From: Hydrogenophaga sp.
GTDB taxonomy: Bacteria; Pseudomonadota; Gammaproteobacteria; Burkholderiales; Burkholderiaceae_C
Length of the DNA: 22,993 nt
Reading direction: 5' to 3'
Assembly (NCBI GenBank): GCA_021154985.1
Contig: JAJNQE010000001.1
Span: 1 to 22,993, forward strand
Position numbers and translations under genes: made by a program. The notes under the pieces were generated by a model. It saw only the letters and a program-made list of their open reading frames with translations. It had not been told where the DNA came from and searched no databases. Of this stretch, positions 6,885 to 15,009 are shown in pieces (within the stretch, counting starts at the first letter, position 1; every line of letters begins with the position of its first letter).

Positions 6885-8672
6885 TTATGCGTTGAATTGC
6901 AGCGCGGCCAGGCCTGCGTACACCCCGCCCTGGGCCACCAGCTGATCGTGTGTGCCTTGTTCCACCAGTTTCCCGTGGTCGAGCACCACGATCCGGTCGG
7001 CCTGCTGCACCGTGGCCAGGCGGTGCGCGATGACCAGCGTGGTGCGGTCCTTCATGGCCGACTCCAGCGCCGCCTGGACCATGCGCTCGCTCTGCGCGTC
7101 CAGCGCGCTGGTGGCCTCATCCAGCAGCAGCAGCGGAGGGTTTTTGAGCATGGCGCGAGCGATGGCGATGCGCTGGCGCTGCCCTCCCGAGAGCCGCACG
7201 CCGCGTTCGCCGAGAAAGGTGTCGTAGCCCTCGGGCAACTGGTCGATGAACTCGTCGGCAAAAGCCGCTGCAGCGGCCGCGCGCACCTCGTCGTCGCTGG
7301 CGCCGGGCTTGCCGTAGCGGATGTTTTCCATCGCGCTACTGGAGAAGATCACCGGGTCCTGAGGCACGATGCCCACGCGGTTGCGCAGGTCGTGCAGGCT
7401 CATCTGGTGAATGGGCACACCGTCCAGCCGGATCGTGCCGAGCGCCGGGTCGTAGTAGCGCAGCAGCAGGCCGAACACCGTGGTTTTGCCGGCGCCGCTC
7501 GGCCCGACCAGGGCCACCGTCTGCCCCGGTTGCACCGCAAGGCTGAAGCCGGAGAGAGCAGCCTGCGTCGGGCGCGAGGGGTAATTGAAGGTGATGTCGT
7601 CGAACACCAGAGCGCTCCCGCCCCGGGGCGTTGCAGCCTTGAGCGGCTGCGCGGGCGATTGCACCGGCGAGGCGCTGGCCAGCAGCTCCATCAGGCGCTC
7701 GCTGGCGCCGGCGGCGCGCAGCAGGTCGCCGTACACCTCGCCCAGCACCGCCACCGCGCCGGCCAGGATGATGATGTAGAGCACCGTCTGCCCCAGGTGG
7801 CCGGGCGTGATGGTGCCCGCCAGCACCGCCTGCGTGCCCTGGTACAGGCCCCACAGCAGCAGGCCCGCGGTGCTGATGATGATGAAAGCCACCAGCACCG
7901 AGCGCGCCCGGGTGCGCTTGATCGCGGTGTCGAATGCGAACTGGGTGGACGCGTTGAAGCGCTCGGCCTCGCGGTCTTCGGCGGTGTAGCTCTGCACCAC
8001 CGGAATCGCGTTGAGCACCTCGGCCGCGATCGCGCTGGAGTCGGCCACGCGGTCCTGGCTGGCGCGCGAGAGTTTGCGCACGCGCCGGCCAAACCACATG
8101 CTGGGCAGCACCACCAGCACGATGATCAGCAGCACCTGCAGCATCACATACGGGTTGGTCCATACCAGCACCACCAGCGCGCCGATGCCCATGACGGCGT
8201 TGCGCAGGCCCATGGACAGTGACGAGCCCACCACCGTCTGCACCAGCGTGGTGTCGGTGGTCAGGCGCGAGAGCACCTCGCCGGTCTGGGTGGTCTCGAA
8301 AAACTGCGGACTCTGGCGCAGCACATGGCTGTAGACCGCGTTGCGCAGGTCGGCGGTCACGCGTTCGCCGAGCCAGCTCACCAGGTAGAAACGCATGGCC
8401 GAGAAGAAGCCCAACGCCACCGCCACGCCGAACAGGGTCACGAAATGACCCCGCAAGGCGAGTGCTTGTTCGCCGCGCCCGGCAGGGGCCAGGCCGCTGT
8501 CGATCAGGAAGCGCAAAGCCAGCGGAAACGCCAGCGTGGCCGCAGCGGCCAGCACCAGAAACAGGATCGCCAGACCGATCTGAACGCGGTAGGGCTGCAG
8601 AAAGGGCCGCAGGCCGCTGAGCGACGTGGGGGTGGTGGCTTTGGGGCGATCGGAGGGGGAGGGGGAGCTCAT
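6885..8672 (-). CDS. ABC exporter half-transporter, MsbA-like
   Basis: A 595-residue fused membrane and ATPase half-transporter that should work as a homodimer in the inner membrane. Six helices fill about residues 28-310. The ATPase domain has Walker A GPSGAGKTT near residue 390, Q-loop VPQDPVIFS, signature LSGGQRQR near 493, Walker B LLLLDEATSALD near 513 and switch histidine in VIAHRLATV near 547; all are intact. The family covers lipid A flippases, peptide and drug exporters; the substrate cannot be told here. The ATG at 8672 (MSSPSPSDRPK) was chosen because longer in-frame starts run into the divergent promoter region and add a non-homologous leader. It is divergent from the DUF898 gene and lies upstream of gdhA. 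Confidence 0.93.
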   Translation of the reverse strand: MSSPSPSDRPKATTPTSLSGLRPFLQPYRVQIGLAILFLVLAAAATLAFPLALRFLIDSGLAPAGRGEQALALRGHFVTLFGVAVALGFFSAMRFYLVSWLGERVTADLRNAVYSHVLRQSPQFFETTQTGEVLSRLTTDTTLVQTVVGSSLSMGLRNAVMGIGALVVLVWTNPYVMLQVLLIIVLVVLPSMWFGRRVRKLSRASQDRVADSSAIAAEVLNAIPVVQSYTAEDREAERFNASTQFAFDTAIKRTRARSVLVAFIIISTAGLLLWGLYQGTQAVLAGTITPGHLGQTVLYIIILAGAVAVLGEVYGDLLRAAGASERLMELLASASPVQSPAQPLKAATPRGGSALVFDDITFNYPSRPTQAALSGFSLAVQPGQTVALVGPSGAGKTTVFGLLLRYYDPALGTIRLDGVPIHQMSLHDLRNRVGIVPQDPVIFSSSAMENIRYGKPGASDDEVRAAAAAAFADEFIDQLPEGYDTFLGERGVRLSGGQRQRIAIARAMLKNPPLLLLDEATSALDAQSERMVQAALESAMKDRTTLVIAHRLATVQQADRIVVLDHGKLVEQGTHDQLVAQGGVYAGLAALQFNA

Positions 8673-8768
8673 GCAAGGGAGTGTGCCGGGTTTTGCGGGC
8701 GCCGGTTTTGCGCGGCCATGGCCGGTGGGCATGTCTGCCGGGGGTAGGTCATTGGTACGAATTTTTGA

Positions 8769-8777
8769 TGCTAGGAT
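8769..8777 (+). promoter_or_regulatory. Possible extended -10 promoter for the DUF898-M48 pair
   Basis: TG-C-TAGGAT at 8769-8777 matches an extended -10 element 35 bases before the DUF898 ATG, within the 139-base divergent region. No good -35 hexamer stands 17 bases upstream, which extended -10 promoters tolerate. The AT-rich stretch GAATTTTTGATG supports a promoter here, but confidence is low. Confidence 0.3.
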
Positions 8778-8811
8778 CGCGGCCAAATTTTCAACCAACA
8801 GGAGGGACGGG

Positions 8812-10002
8812 ATGGCACAACACAGCGAATTTGAAGCAACGGAAGTCCTCGCCGACAGCCGATCGCCGAGCAATGAACCCGCACAACGGCTCGACATCCG
8901 CTTCACCGGTTCGGGCAGCGAGTACTTCCGCATCTGGATCGTCAACCTGCTGTTGACCTTGATCACCTTCACGCTGTACTGGCCGTTTGCCCGCGCGCGG
9001 CGCCTGGCCTACTTTCAGAACAACACGCTGGTCGGCAAGGACCCGCTGGGCTTTCACGGCGACCCCTGGAAGATGTTCCGCGGCTACCTGCTCATGCTGG
9101 TGTTCGGCGTGTCGTACTGGGCTGCGTCCAACTTTGCACCGGCGTTCGCCTGGGTGCCCGTGCTGGCGCTGGCGGTGCTGTGGCCTGCGCTGTGGCGCGC
9201 GTCGCTGCAGTTCCGCTTGCGCAACACCAGCTGGCGCGGTGTGCGCATGTCCTTCGACGGCGATCTCAAGGGCGCGTACCTGTGCATGCTGCCGTTCTTC
9301 ATCCCGGTGGTGCTGATCGGGTTTGTCGCCGGCTTCATGGCCTCTGCCGCACAAGATGTGCAAAACGGGCAGGCGGGTGCCGTGTTCGCTGCGGCCACCG
9401 GCGTGATCGCGCTGGTCATGGCGGCCTTGTCGCCCTGGCTGCTGGCGCGCATCAAGCGTTACCAGCACGGCGGCTACGCGTTCGCGCAGCAGCGCACTCG
9501 CCTCGACGCCAGCTTGGGTGCCTTCTACGGCTTTTCGTTTCGCACCATGGGTGTCTCCTTGCTCTGCACGGTCCTGCTCGCCGGCGTGGGCGCCGCCGTG
9601 GCCGTCATGGCGGGAGGCTTCTCGGGTGCGGCCCTGGTCATGCTGCCCTTTTTGCTGGCCCTGGCCTACCTGGTGTTCCCGCTGGTGCTGGTGCCCTACA
9701 CCACGTCGCGTCTGCAAAACCTGCTGTGGGGCCACACCCGCAGCCGGCGCATCCGCTTCGACAGCCAGCTCCGGTTCGCACCCCTGGTGGCGCTGACCGC
9801 CAAGAACTGGTTGTTGATTGCGCTCACCCTGGGCCTGTACTGGCCGTTTGCCAAGGTCAACACCGCGCGCATGCGGCTTGAAGCCATGGACGTCTCGGTG
9901 CAGGGCGACGTGAACGCCTGGCTGGCCAAGGCGCAGGGTGGCGACAAAGGCATCCTGGGTGATGCGGCGGGCGACTTCTTCGGTATCGACATGGGTCTGT
10001 GA
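8812..10002 (+). CDS. DUF898 (YjgN-like) membrane protein
   Basis: A 396-residue inner-membrane protein with about eight hydrophobic helices, resembling DUF898/YjgN. It starts with a roughly 25-residue polar tail and then RLDIRFTGSGSEYFRIWIVNLLLT. The signature LYWPFA occurs twice, LTFTLYWPFARARR-like near residue 55-65 and LGLYWPFAKVNTARM near 340-350, showing an internal duplication. The ATG at 8812 follows an AGGAGG ribosome site at 8800-8805, which decides against the longer frame that opens at 8626. Its stop overlaps the next gene's start (TGATG), so it is coupled to an M48 protease. Function is not established; this gene pair recurs in proteobacteria as I recall it, which suggests the two act together in the envelope. 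Confidence 0.88.
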   Translation: MAQHSEFEATEVLADSRSPSNEPAQRLDIRFTGSGSEYFRIWIVNLLLTLITFTLYWPFARARRLAYFQNNTLVGKDPLGFHGDPWKMFRGYLLMLVFGVSYWAASNFAPAFAWVPVLALAVLWPALWRASLQFRLRNTSWRGVRMSFDGDLKGAYLCMLPFFIPVVLIGFVAGFMASAAQDVQNGQAGAVFAAATGVIALVMAALSPWLLARIKRYQHGGYAFAQQRTRLDASLGAFYGFSFRTMGVSLLCTVLLAGVGAAVAVMAGGFSGAALVMLPFLLALAYLVFPLVLVPYTTSRLQNLLWGHTRSRRIRFDSQLRFAPLVALTAKNWLLIALTLGLYWPFAKVNTARMRLEAMDVSVQGDVNAWLAKAQGGDKGILGDAAGDFFGIDMGL

Positions 10003-11048
10003 TGACCACGGCACCGCGTTTGCTCAGCACCTGGTTCGATGGCCGGAGCCCGCGCGCGCAGGTGTGCGAGCTCAGCATCGAAGGCCAAGAGCTTGTGCTC
10101 ACGCTGGTGGGCGGCGAGCGCCGCTACCCGCTGCGCCAGGTGCGCTGGGCCGAACGCCGCTCGCACGGCCAGCGCCAGAGCGAACTGCCCGATGGCAGCC
10201 TGATCCAGCACGCCGATGCGGGGGAGTGGGACGCCTGGCGGCAGGCCAGCGGCCAGCGCGAGGCTGCGGTGGTGGGCTGGATGCAAAGCTGGCGCGCCAC
10301 GCTGGTGGCCATGGTCGCCAGTGTGGTGTTTCTCGGCGCGGCGTGGACCTGGGGCGTGCCCTGGCTGAGCCAGGCCGTGGCGCAGCAGGTGCCGCGCTCG
10401 CTGGAGGCACGGCTGGGCGAACAAAGCATGCAGCAGCTCGACCGCCTGTTTCTGCAACCCAGCGCATTGCCTGCACCGCAACAGCAAGCCTTGCGCGAGC
10501 GGTTCGCCTCGACCGTGGAGCGGGGTTACCCGGAAGGTGACGCGCCGCCGTGGCAGCTTTCGTTTCACCAGTCCAAGGCCCTGGGGGCCAACGCATTCGC
10601 CTTGCCCGGTGGCCACATCGTGATCACCGACGATCTCGTGAAGCTGCTGGCCGACCAACCTGATGCGATCAACGGGGTGCTGGCGCACGAACTCGGTCAT
10701 GTGCACCACCGCCACGGGCTCGACATGGTGGTGCGCGCCAGCCTCATCAGCGCACTGGTGGGCGTGGTGCTGGGCGATGCCAGCGGGTTCATCGCCACCG
10801 TGCCCGCCACGCTGGCCACGCAGGCCTATTCGCGCGATGCCGAGCGCGAGTCCGATGCCTTCGCGGCGCGCCTGCTCCACGAGAGCGGTGTCTCCCCATC
10901 GGTGATGGTCGTGTTTTTCGAGCGCATCCAGCAGCAGGAAAAGCAGGAAGATGAAGCCGGCGACAGCGCTGCGCTGCCCATCGCCGTCTCCAGCCACCCG
11001 GACCACGCCGAGCGCATCCGATTCTTTCGTGAGTGGCAGCCAGACTAA
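10002..11048 (+). CDS. M48 family membrane-anchored metalloprotease
   Basis: A 348-residue zinc protease. Residues 1-90 form a soluble beta-rich head (WFDGRSPRAQVCELSIEGQEL...), one membrane helix lies at about 97-118, and the protease domain follows. The zinc motif HELGH is at residues 229-233 (His229, Glu230, His233), and the downstream ERESDAF (residues 281-287) supplies the third ligand glutamate region. ALPGGHIVITDDLVKLL and YSRDAERESDAFAARLL are standard M48 segments. The domain probably faces the periplasm. Start choice: ATG at 10002, overlapping the DUF898 stop; a GTG one codon earlier (9999) is equally possible. Coupling to DUF898 suggests that the membrane partner is a scaffold or substrate. 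It ends only 18 bases from the convergent lipocalin gene. Confidence 0.92.
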   Translation: MTTAPRLLSTWFDGRSPRAQVCELSIEGQELVLTLVGGERRYPLRQVRWAERRSHGQRQSELPDGSLIQHADAGEWDAWRQASGQREAAVVGWMQSWRATLVAMVASVVFLGAAWTWGVPWLSQAVAQQVPRSLEARLGEQSMQQLDRLFLQPSALPAPQQQALRERFASTVERGYPEGDAPPWQLSFHQSKALGANAFALPGGHIVITDDLVKLLADQPDAINGVLAHELGHVHHRHGLDMVVRASLISALVGVVLGDASGFIATVPATLATQAYSRDAERESDAFAARLLHESGVSPSVMVVFFERIQQQEKQEDEAGDSAALPIAVSSHPDHAERIRFFREWQPD

Positions 11049-11066
11049 TGGCGCTTGGTGTCGCGG

Positions 11067-12257
11067 CTACAGCACGAGCCGCTTCGCGTATCCCGTCATC
11101 TCCAGGTACCCGCGCCCGACCTGTTTTCCGTTGCTCTCGAACAGGTCCGAGAGCCCTTCCCAATACACCGTGCCGGTGCCTTGGCGGCTGTCGAGTTCCT
11201 GGGGGTCGATCACGGCCTTCACCGTGTAGAAATCGGCTGGTGTGCGGATCAGCCATTCAACCGGGTATTTCGCACGGGTGAGCGGGCTGGTCCAGAAGCG
11301 TTGTGGTTTGAAATCGACCTCGCCCGGGCGAAAGCGGTAGATGTCGGTCGCGCTCTGCGCGCTGCCCGCTGCGCGAAACGATCCACCCGCCCAGACCTTG
11401 CTGCCGTCGGCGCGGCGCAGCTGAAACGCGGTCAGGCTGTGACCATCAAACAGGTTCATGCCGATCCAGTCCCAACCCACGGCCTCGGGGTGCAGCAGCG
11501 CCTCGCTCCATTCGTGGTCAAGCCAGGCCGTGCCTCGCACGGTAAACCGCTGCTGGCCAATGCCCAGCGTGCCCTGCACCGAGAGCTGGGGATGCGACAC
11601 ATAGAAGCTGGCCTGCGAGGCGTCGGGGCCTTTGCGTGAAAAACCTTCTTCTCCTTGCAACAGCCAGGCCTGCTGCGGCTGTGCACGCAGGTCGATGTTG
11701 AGTGCGTCGCTGCTGATGCGCGTGGTGTAGTGGCCATCCGGTGCGCGTTCGATGTGCCAGTCACGAAGCACGACGTGCGTGTCGGCCTCGCTGGCGAAGA
11801 CGCTGCGCCGGGCTTGCGTGGGCGGATCGCCGTTCCACCGGGCCATGCGCTGGTCGTGCAGGAGTTGGCCGTTCTGCACGTCGGTGATGGCGGCGTGGGC
11901 GAACAGCAGGTGTTTGGCGGCGAGCCGGCTTTGCAGAGCCTGTGTGCCGTCCACGCGGCTGCGGAAAAAGGTGACCTGGAAACCGAATTCGCGACCCTTT
12001 TCGTCTTGCGCGTGGCCGGTGAGGTACCACCACTCGGTGCGGGTGTCGTTGTGGGTGCCGTGGTCGCGCGGGAAGACCAGTGGGCGGGGGCGGAGGGCGT
12101 CGCCGGGGCGGTGTGGGGCTTGTGCGTGAACGCCGGGCAAGGCGAGGGCACCTGCCGAGGCGATCAAGACCTGGCGGCGGCCGGTGAGGGCTTCGACAGG
12201 CTCAGCCCGAACGGGGTGGAGCTCGGCACGAACGGGCGTTTGGTTGCTTTTGGTCAT
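11067..12257 (-). CDS. AttH/CrtC-like lipocalin-fold exported protein
   Basis: A 396-residue protein resembling the AttH / carotenoid 1,2-hydratase (CrtC) superfamily, annotated elsewhere as lipocalin-like or predicted secreted hydrolase. The family core begins with HNDTRTEWWYLTGHAQ, where the EWWYLTG segment is diagnostic, and runs to the C-terminal lipocalin half (DHEWSEALLHPEAVGWDWIGMNLFDG). Residues 27-48 (RRQVLIASAGALALPGVHA) look like a Tat signal, so export to the periplasm is likely. The N-terminal extension before it repeats PVRAEL/PVRAEP and is encoded by a repeat-like sequence. The ATG at 12257 lies two bases after the permease stop and nine bases after GGAGGA. It is coupled to the FtsX-type permease, as AttH is to AttFG in Agrobacterium. 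No carotenoid genes are nearby, so true CrtC activity is unlikely. Confidence 0.85.
   Translation of the reverse strand: MTKSNQTPVRAELHPVRAEPVEALTGRRQVLIASAGALALPGVHAQAPHRPGDALRPRPLVFPRDHGTHNDTRTEWWYLTGHAQDEKGREFGFQVTFFRSRVDGTQALQSRLAAKHLLFAHAAITDVQNGQLLHDQRMARWNGDPPTQARRSVFASEADTHVVLRDWHIERAPDGHYTTRISSDALNIDLRAQPQQAWLLQGEEGFSRKGPDASQASFYVSHPQLSVQGTLGIGQQRFTVRGTAWLDHEWSEALLHPEAVGWDWIGMNLFDGHSLTAFQLRRADGSKVWAGGSFRAAGSAQSATDIYRFRPGEVDFKPQRFWTSPLTRAKYPVEWLIRTPADFYTVKAVIDPQELDSRQGTGTVYWEGLSDLFESNGKQVGRGYLEMTGYAKRLVL
12191..12235. repeat. Interspersed-repeat-like tandem inside the lipocalin signal region
   Basis: Two imperfect direct copies share the end GAACGGG or equivalent: CTTCGACAGGCTCAGCCCG followed by AACGGG (12191-12215), and GGAGCTCGGCACGAACGGG (12218-12235). 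The first closely resembles a short repeat (TTCGACAGGCTCAGCCCGAA) that I remember as being scattered through many proteobacterial genomes. Read on the minus strand it encodes PVRAELHPVRAEPVEAL, within the leader before the RR motif. This would be a repeat exapted into coding sequence. Confidence 0.6.
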
Positions 12258-12259
12258 GT

Positions 12260-14827
12260 TCACCAATCCTCCTTCACCGCGCGCACCGCGTCCCGGCTCG
12301 CTGCGGCTTGTCCCGCCAGCCAGGCGGTGAGCGTGCCGGCCACCACCACGGCCGCACACAGCGCGAGCAGTCGCGCCCAGGGCAGCACCAGATCCATGGT
12401 CCAGTGAAAGCTTTGCGGGTTGACCACGTGCACCAGCACCAGGCTCACCGCCAGCCCGAGCGCCAGGCCAGCGAGCGCGCCGAGCAGCGTCCAGGCGAAG
12501 CCTTCGAGGGCGACCACGCCCAGGATCTGCCGCCGCGTGAGGCCCAGGTGGGCCAGCAGCCCGAACTCGCGCTTGCGCGCCAGCACCTGCGCGCTGAAGC
12601 TCGCGGCCACACCAAACAGACCGATGCCGATGGCCACCGCTTGCAACCACACGGTGACGGCAAAGCTGCGGTCGAAAATGCGCAGCGAGGTTGCACGGAT
12701 CTGCGCCGACGATGCGAATTCGATCAGATCGTCGGCACCCTGCCGCGCAGCCAGGGCGCGGATGCGTTCGCGCACCCGGTTCTCGTCGGCACCCGGCTCC
12801 AGATGCAGGGCCAGGTCGTTCACGCGCGCATCGCCCGTCAAGCGCACGAAGTCGTCGCGGTCCATCGCCACGCTGCCGTGCTGGCGCGCGTAGTCGCGCC
12901 ACACACCCGCCACAAAGAAGCGCACGCTGCGCACGTCCGGCCCGGCGAAGGCCTGCGCAAGACCCGGCAGCCAGCCGCCAGGCTCGGCGCCGTACAAATC
13001 CACCATGGCCTCGCTCACGTACACCGCGATCACGCTTTCACCTTCCGCCGCTGCCGGGGCGGTCAGCGGGTTGCCCACCAGCGGCAGGCTCAGTGCTGCG
13101 CCGGGCACCATGGTCAGGGGTCGCGTCAGCAGCACCACGGGCGGGCGTACCGGGTCGAACTGCACCGGCGTGGCGCGCAGCGTGTCCACGCGCTCCACGT
13201 CGTCCACCAGCGCCACCGCGGCCACGAAGTCGCTGGGCAGGTGGCTGTTGTCCAGTCCGCCGCCGCCAGCGCTTCGCACGTACAGCTGCGCGGGCAGCAC
13301 GGCGTCCAGCCACTGCGTGACCGAATCTCGAAAGCTCGCCACCATCACCGTGAGCGCGACCGACAGCGCCAGGCTGGCGACCACACCGCTGGTGGCCACC
13401 GCGGCGGTCTCGCGCAAGCGGCGCGCCCGCTCCACCGCCAGCACCGGCAACGCGCGGTGGGTGATGTGTGGTGCGATGCGGTCCAGCAGCCAGCCCACGG
13501 CCAGCGGCAGCGCTGCAATGCCGCCCACCAGCAGCAGACCCACCGACAGGTAGGCCGCAAGTGGAATGCCGGCCACGGGCGGCGCCCACGCCAGGGCCGC
13601 TGCGAGCGCCACCAGCGCCAGGGCCAGCGTGTGCCGACGCGTGCCGGTCGTGGGAGCCCCCAGGCCCTTCAAGGCCAGGGCGGGCGCCATGCGGGCCGTG
13701 GCGCGCGCGGGCCACCAGCCCCCCACCACCGAGGCCGCCACGCCCAGCAGCCCATAGACGAGTGCAGCCCAGGCACTCCATTGCAGCGGCGGCGCAACGC
13801 CCGAAAAGTAACCTCCGCCCAGATCGCCACCCAGCAGCTTGAGCGCGAGGGCGGCCAGCGCCGTGCCCAGTGCAATGCCCAGCGTGCTGCCCAGCAGCCC
13901 CAGCAGCGCCGACTCGGCCAGCACCAGGCGCAGCCGCTCAGTGCCCGAGAGGCCCAGCACACCCAGCAGCGCAAACTGCGGCTGGCGGCGCGCCACCGAG
14001 AGCGAGAGCACCGAGAACACCAGAAAGGCGCCGGTGAACAGCGCCACCAGTGCGAGCACCGTGAGGTTGACGCGGTACGCGCGCGAGAGGTTGCTCACGC
14101 GTTCGCCCGACTGCTCGGGCCGCTGCGCGACCACCTGCTCCGGCAGATCGAGCGAGGCCAGCACCGCATCCAGCCGGGCGCCGGGCGCCAGCCGCAGGTC
14201 GATGCGGCTGAGCTGGCCCACCCGCTCCATCAGATCCTGCGCGGCGGCCACGTCCATCACCAGCAGCGGCGCACCCGGTGCATTCACCCGCCCGGCCACG
14301 CGCACGGTGCGCAAGCTCAGGCCGCTTTGCAGTTGCAGCACCGCGGCGGTGCCCAAGGCCTGCTGCGCGGCGGGGTTGAGAAACACCGCATCGGGTGCGA
14401 ACAGGTCAAAACGCCTCGCGGCGGTGTCATTGGAGCTGGTCTCGGGCACCGGCATGAGCGCCGGAGACAGCCCCGCCACCACCAGCGCATCCACCCCCAG
14501 CAGCTTCACCGCCACACGCCGACCATCGGGCAACACCGCCTGCGTGGACAGCTCCAGCACCGGACTCGCCAGGGCCACGCCGGGGTGGGCAGCCACGCGG
14601 TCCAGCAGGGTGTCGGGCAGCGGGCCCTGGCGGGCGCGCAGCTCGGCGTCGGGCTGGCCGTTGACCGAGCTCACTGCGCTGGAGAACTCGGCGAGTGCCG
14701 AGGCGTTGATGAGGTGCACCGCAAACGCCAGCGCCACGCCCAGCATCACCGCCACCACGGCCGAAGCATTGCGCCACGGGTGGTGGCGCAACTCTTGCAA
14801 GGAAAAGGTGGAGAGCAGCGCGCGCAT
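12260..14827 (-). CDS. FtsX/MacB-type ABC transporter permease
   Basis: An 855-residue inner-membrane permease with two FtsX modules. It opens with a helix near residues 17-38 (ASAVVAVMLGVALAFAVHL), then a large periplasmic domain to about residue 245, three or four helices around 265-400 containing the FtsX pattern ALLGVLGLSG, two more helices at about 430-480, a second one near 510, a second periplasmic domain and a final FtsX set from about 735 (FGLLAHLGLTRRQILGVV). This layout fits AttF/AttG-like or lipoprotein/lysophospholipid-linked permeases that use a separate ATPase. No ATPase gene adjoins it. The ATG at 14827 (MRALLSTFSLQEL) was preferred over an upstream in-frame start at 14932 because the added 35 residues are Cys/Arg/Pro-rich and unlike a leader. 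It is coupled to the lipocalin gene downstream. Confidence 0.88.
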   Translation of the reverse strand: MRALLSTFSLQELRHHPWRNASAVVAVMLGVALAFAVHLINASALAEFSSAVSSVNGQPDAELRARQGPLPDTLLDRVAAHPGVALASPVLELSTQAVLPDGRRVAVKLLGVDALVVAGLSPALMPVPETSSNDTAARRFDLFAPDAVFLNPAAQQALGTAAVLQLQSGLSLRTVRVAGRVNAPGAPLLVMDVAAAQDLMERVGQLSRIDLRLAPGARLDAVLASLDLPEQVVAQRPEQSGERVSNLSRAYRVNLTVLALVALFTGAFLVFSVLSLSVARRQPQFALLGVLGLSGTERLRLVLAESALLGLLGSTLGIALGTALAALALKLLGGDLGGGYFSGVAPPLQWSAWAALVYGLLGVAASVVGGWWPARATARMAPALALKGLGAPTTGTRRHTLALALVALAAALAWAPPVAGIPLAAYLSVGLLLVGGIAALPLAVGWLLDRIAPHITHRALPVLAVERARRLRETAAVATSGVVASLALSVALTVMVASFRDSVTQWLDAVLPAQLYVRSAGGGGLDNSHLPSDFVAAVALVDDVERVDTLRATPVQFDPVRPPVVLLTRPLTMVPGAALSLPLVGNPLTAPAAAEGESVIAVYVSEAMVDLYGAEPGGWLPGLAQAFAGPDVRSVRFFVAGVWRDYARQHGSVAMDRDDFVRLTGDARVNDLALHLEPGADENRVRERIRALAARQGADDLIEFASSAQIRATSLRIFDRSFAVTVWLQAVAIGIGLFGVAASFSAQVLARKREFGLLAHLGLTRRQILGVVALEGFAWTLLGALAGLALGLAVSLVLVHVVNPQSFHWTMDLVLPWARLLALCAAVVVAGTLTAWLAGQAAASRDAVRAVKEDW

Positions 14828-15009
14828 GGCGTTTGAGCTTACGCCCAAGCCCTTGTCCGCTGGCCGGGCCGGGGCATGGTGCCTTGGCACACAGACAGCC
14901 CGGCCGCACGCGCATAACATGCACTGAGGCATTTCTCACCGTTGCACAGCGAATGTGTTCGCTGCCGCCGGCCCACCAGGCCGGTCCACTTCTTACCCAC
15001 GGTGACCCC

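Noticed and set aside
8791..10014. 407-codon open frame opposite the DUF898 gene
   Set aside because: His/Gln/Arg-rich translation without domains; the plus strand has an AGGAGG site and membrane-helix pattern.
11067..12257. Carotenoid 1,2-hydratase (CrtC) as the specific function of the lipocalin-fold gene
   Set aside because: The superfamily fits, but the permease partner and lack of carotenoid genes point to the AttH branch.
12308..14836. 842-codon open frame on the plus strand opposite the permease gene
   Set aside because: The translation is a low-complexity His/Gln/Arg-rich string, while the opposite strand encodes a clear FtsX-type permease.
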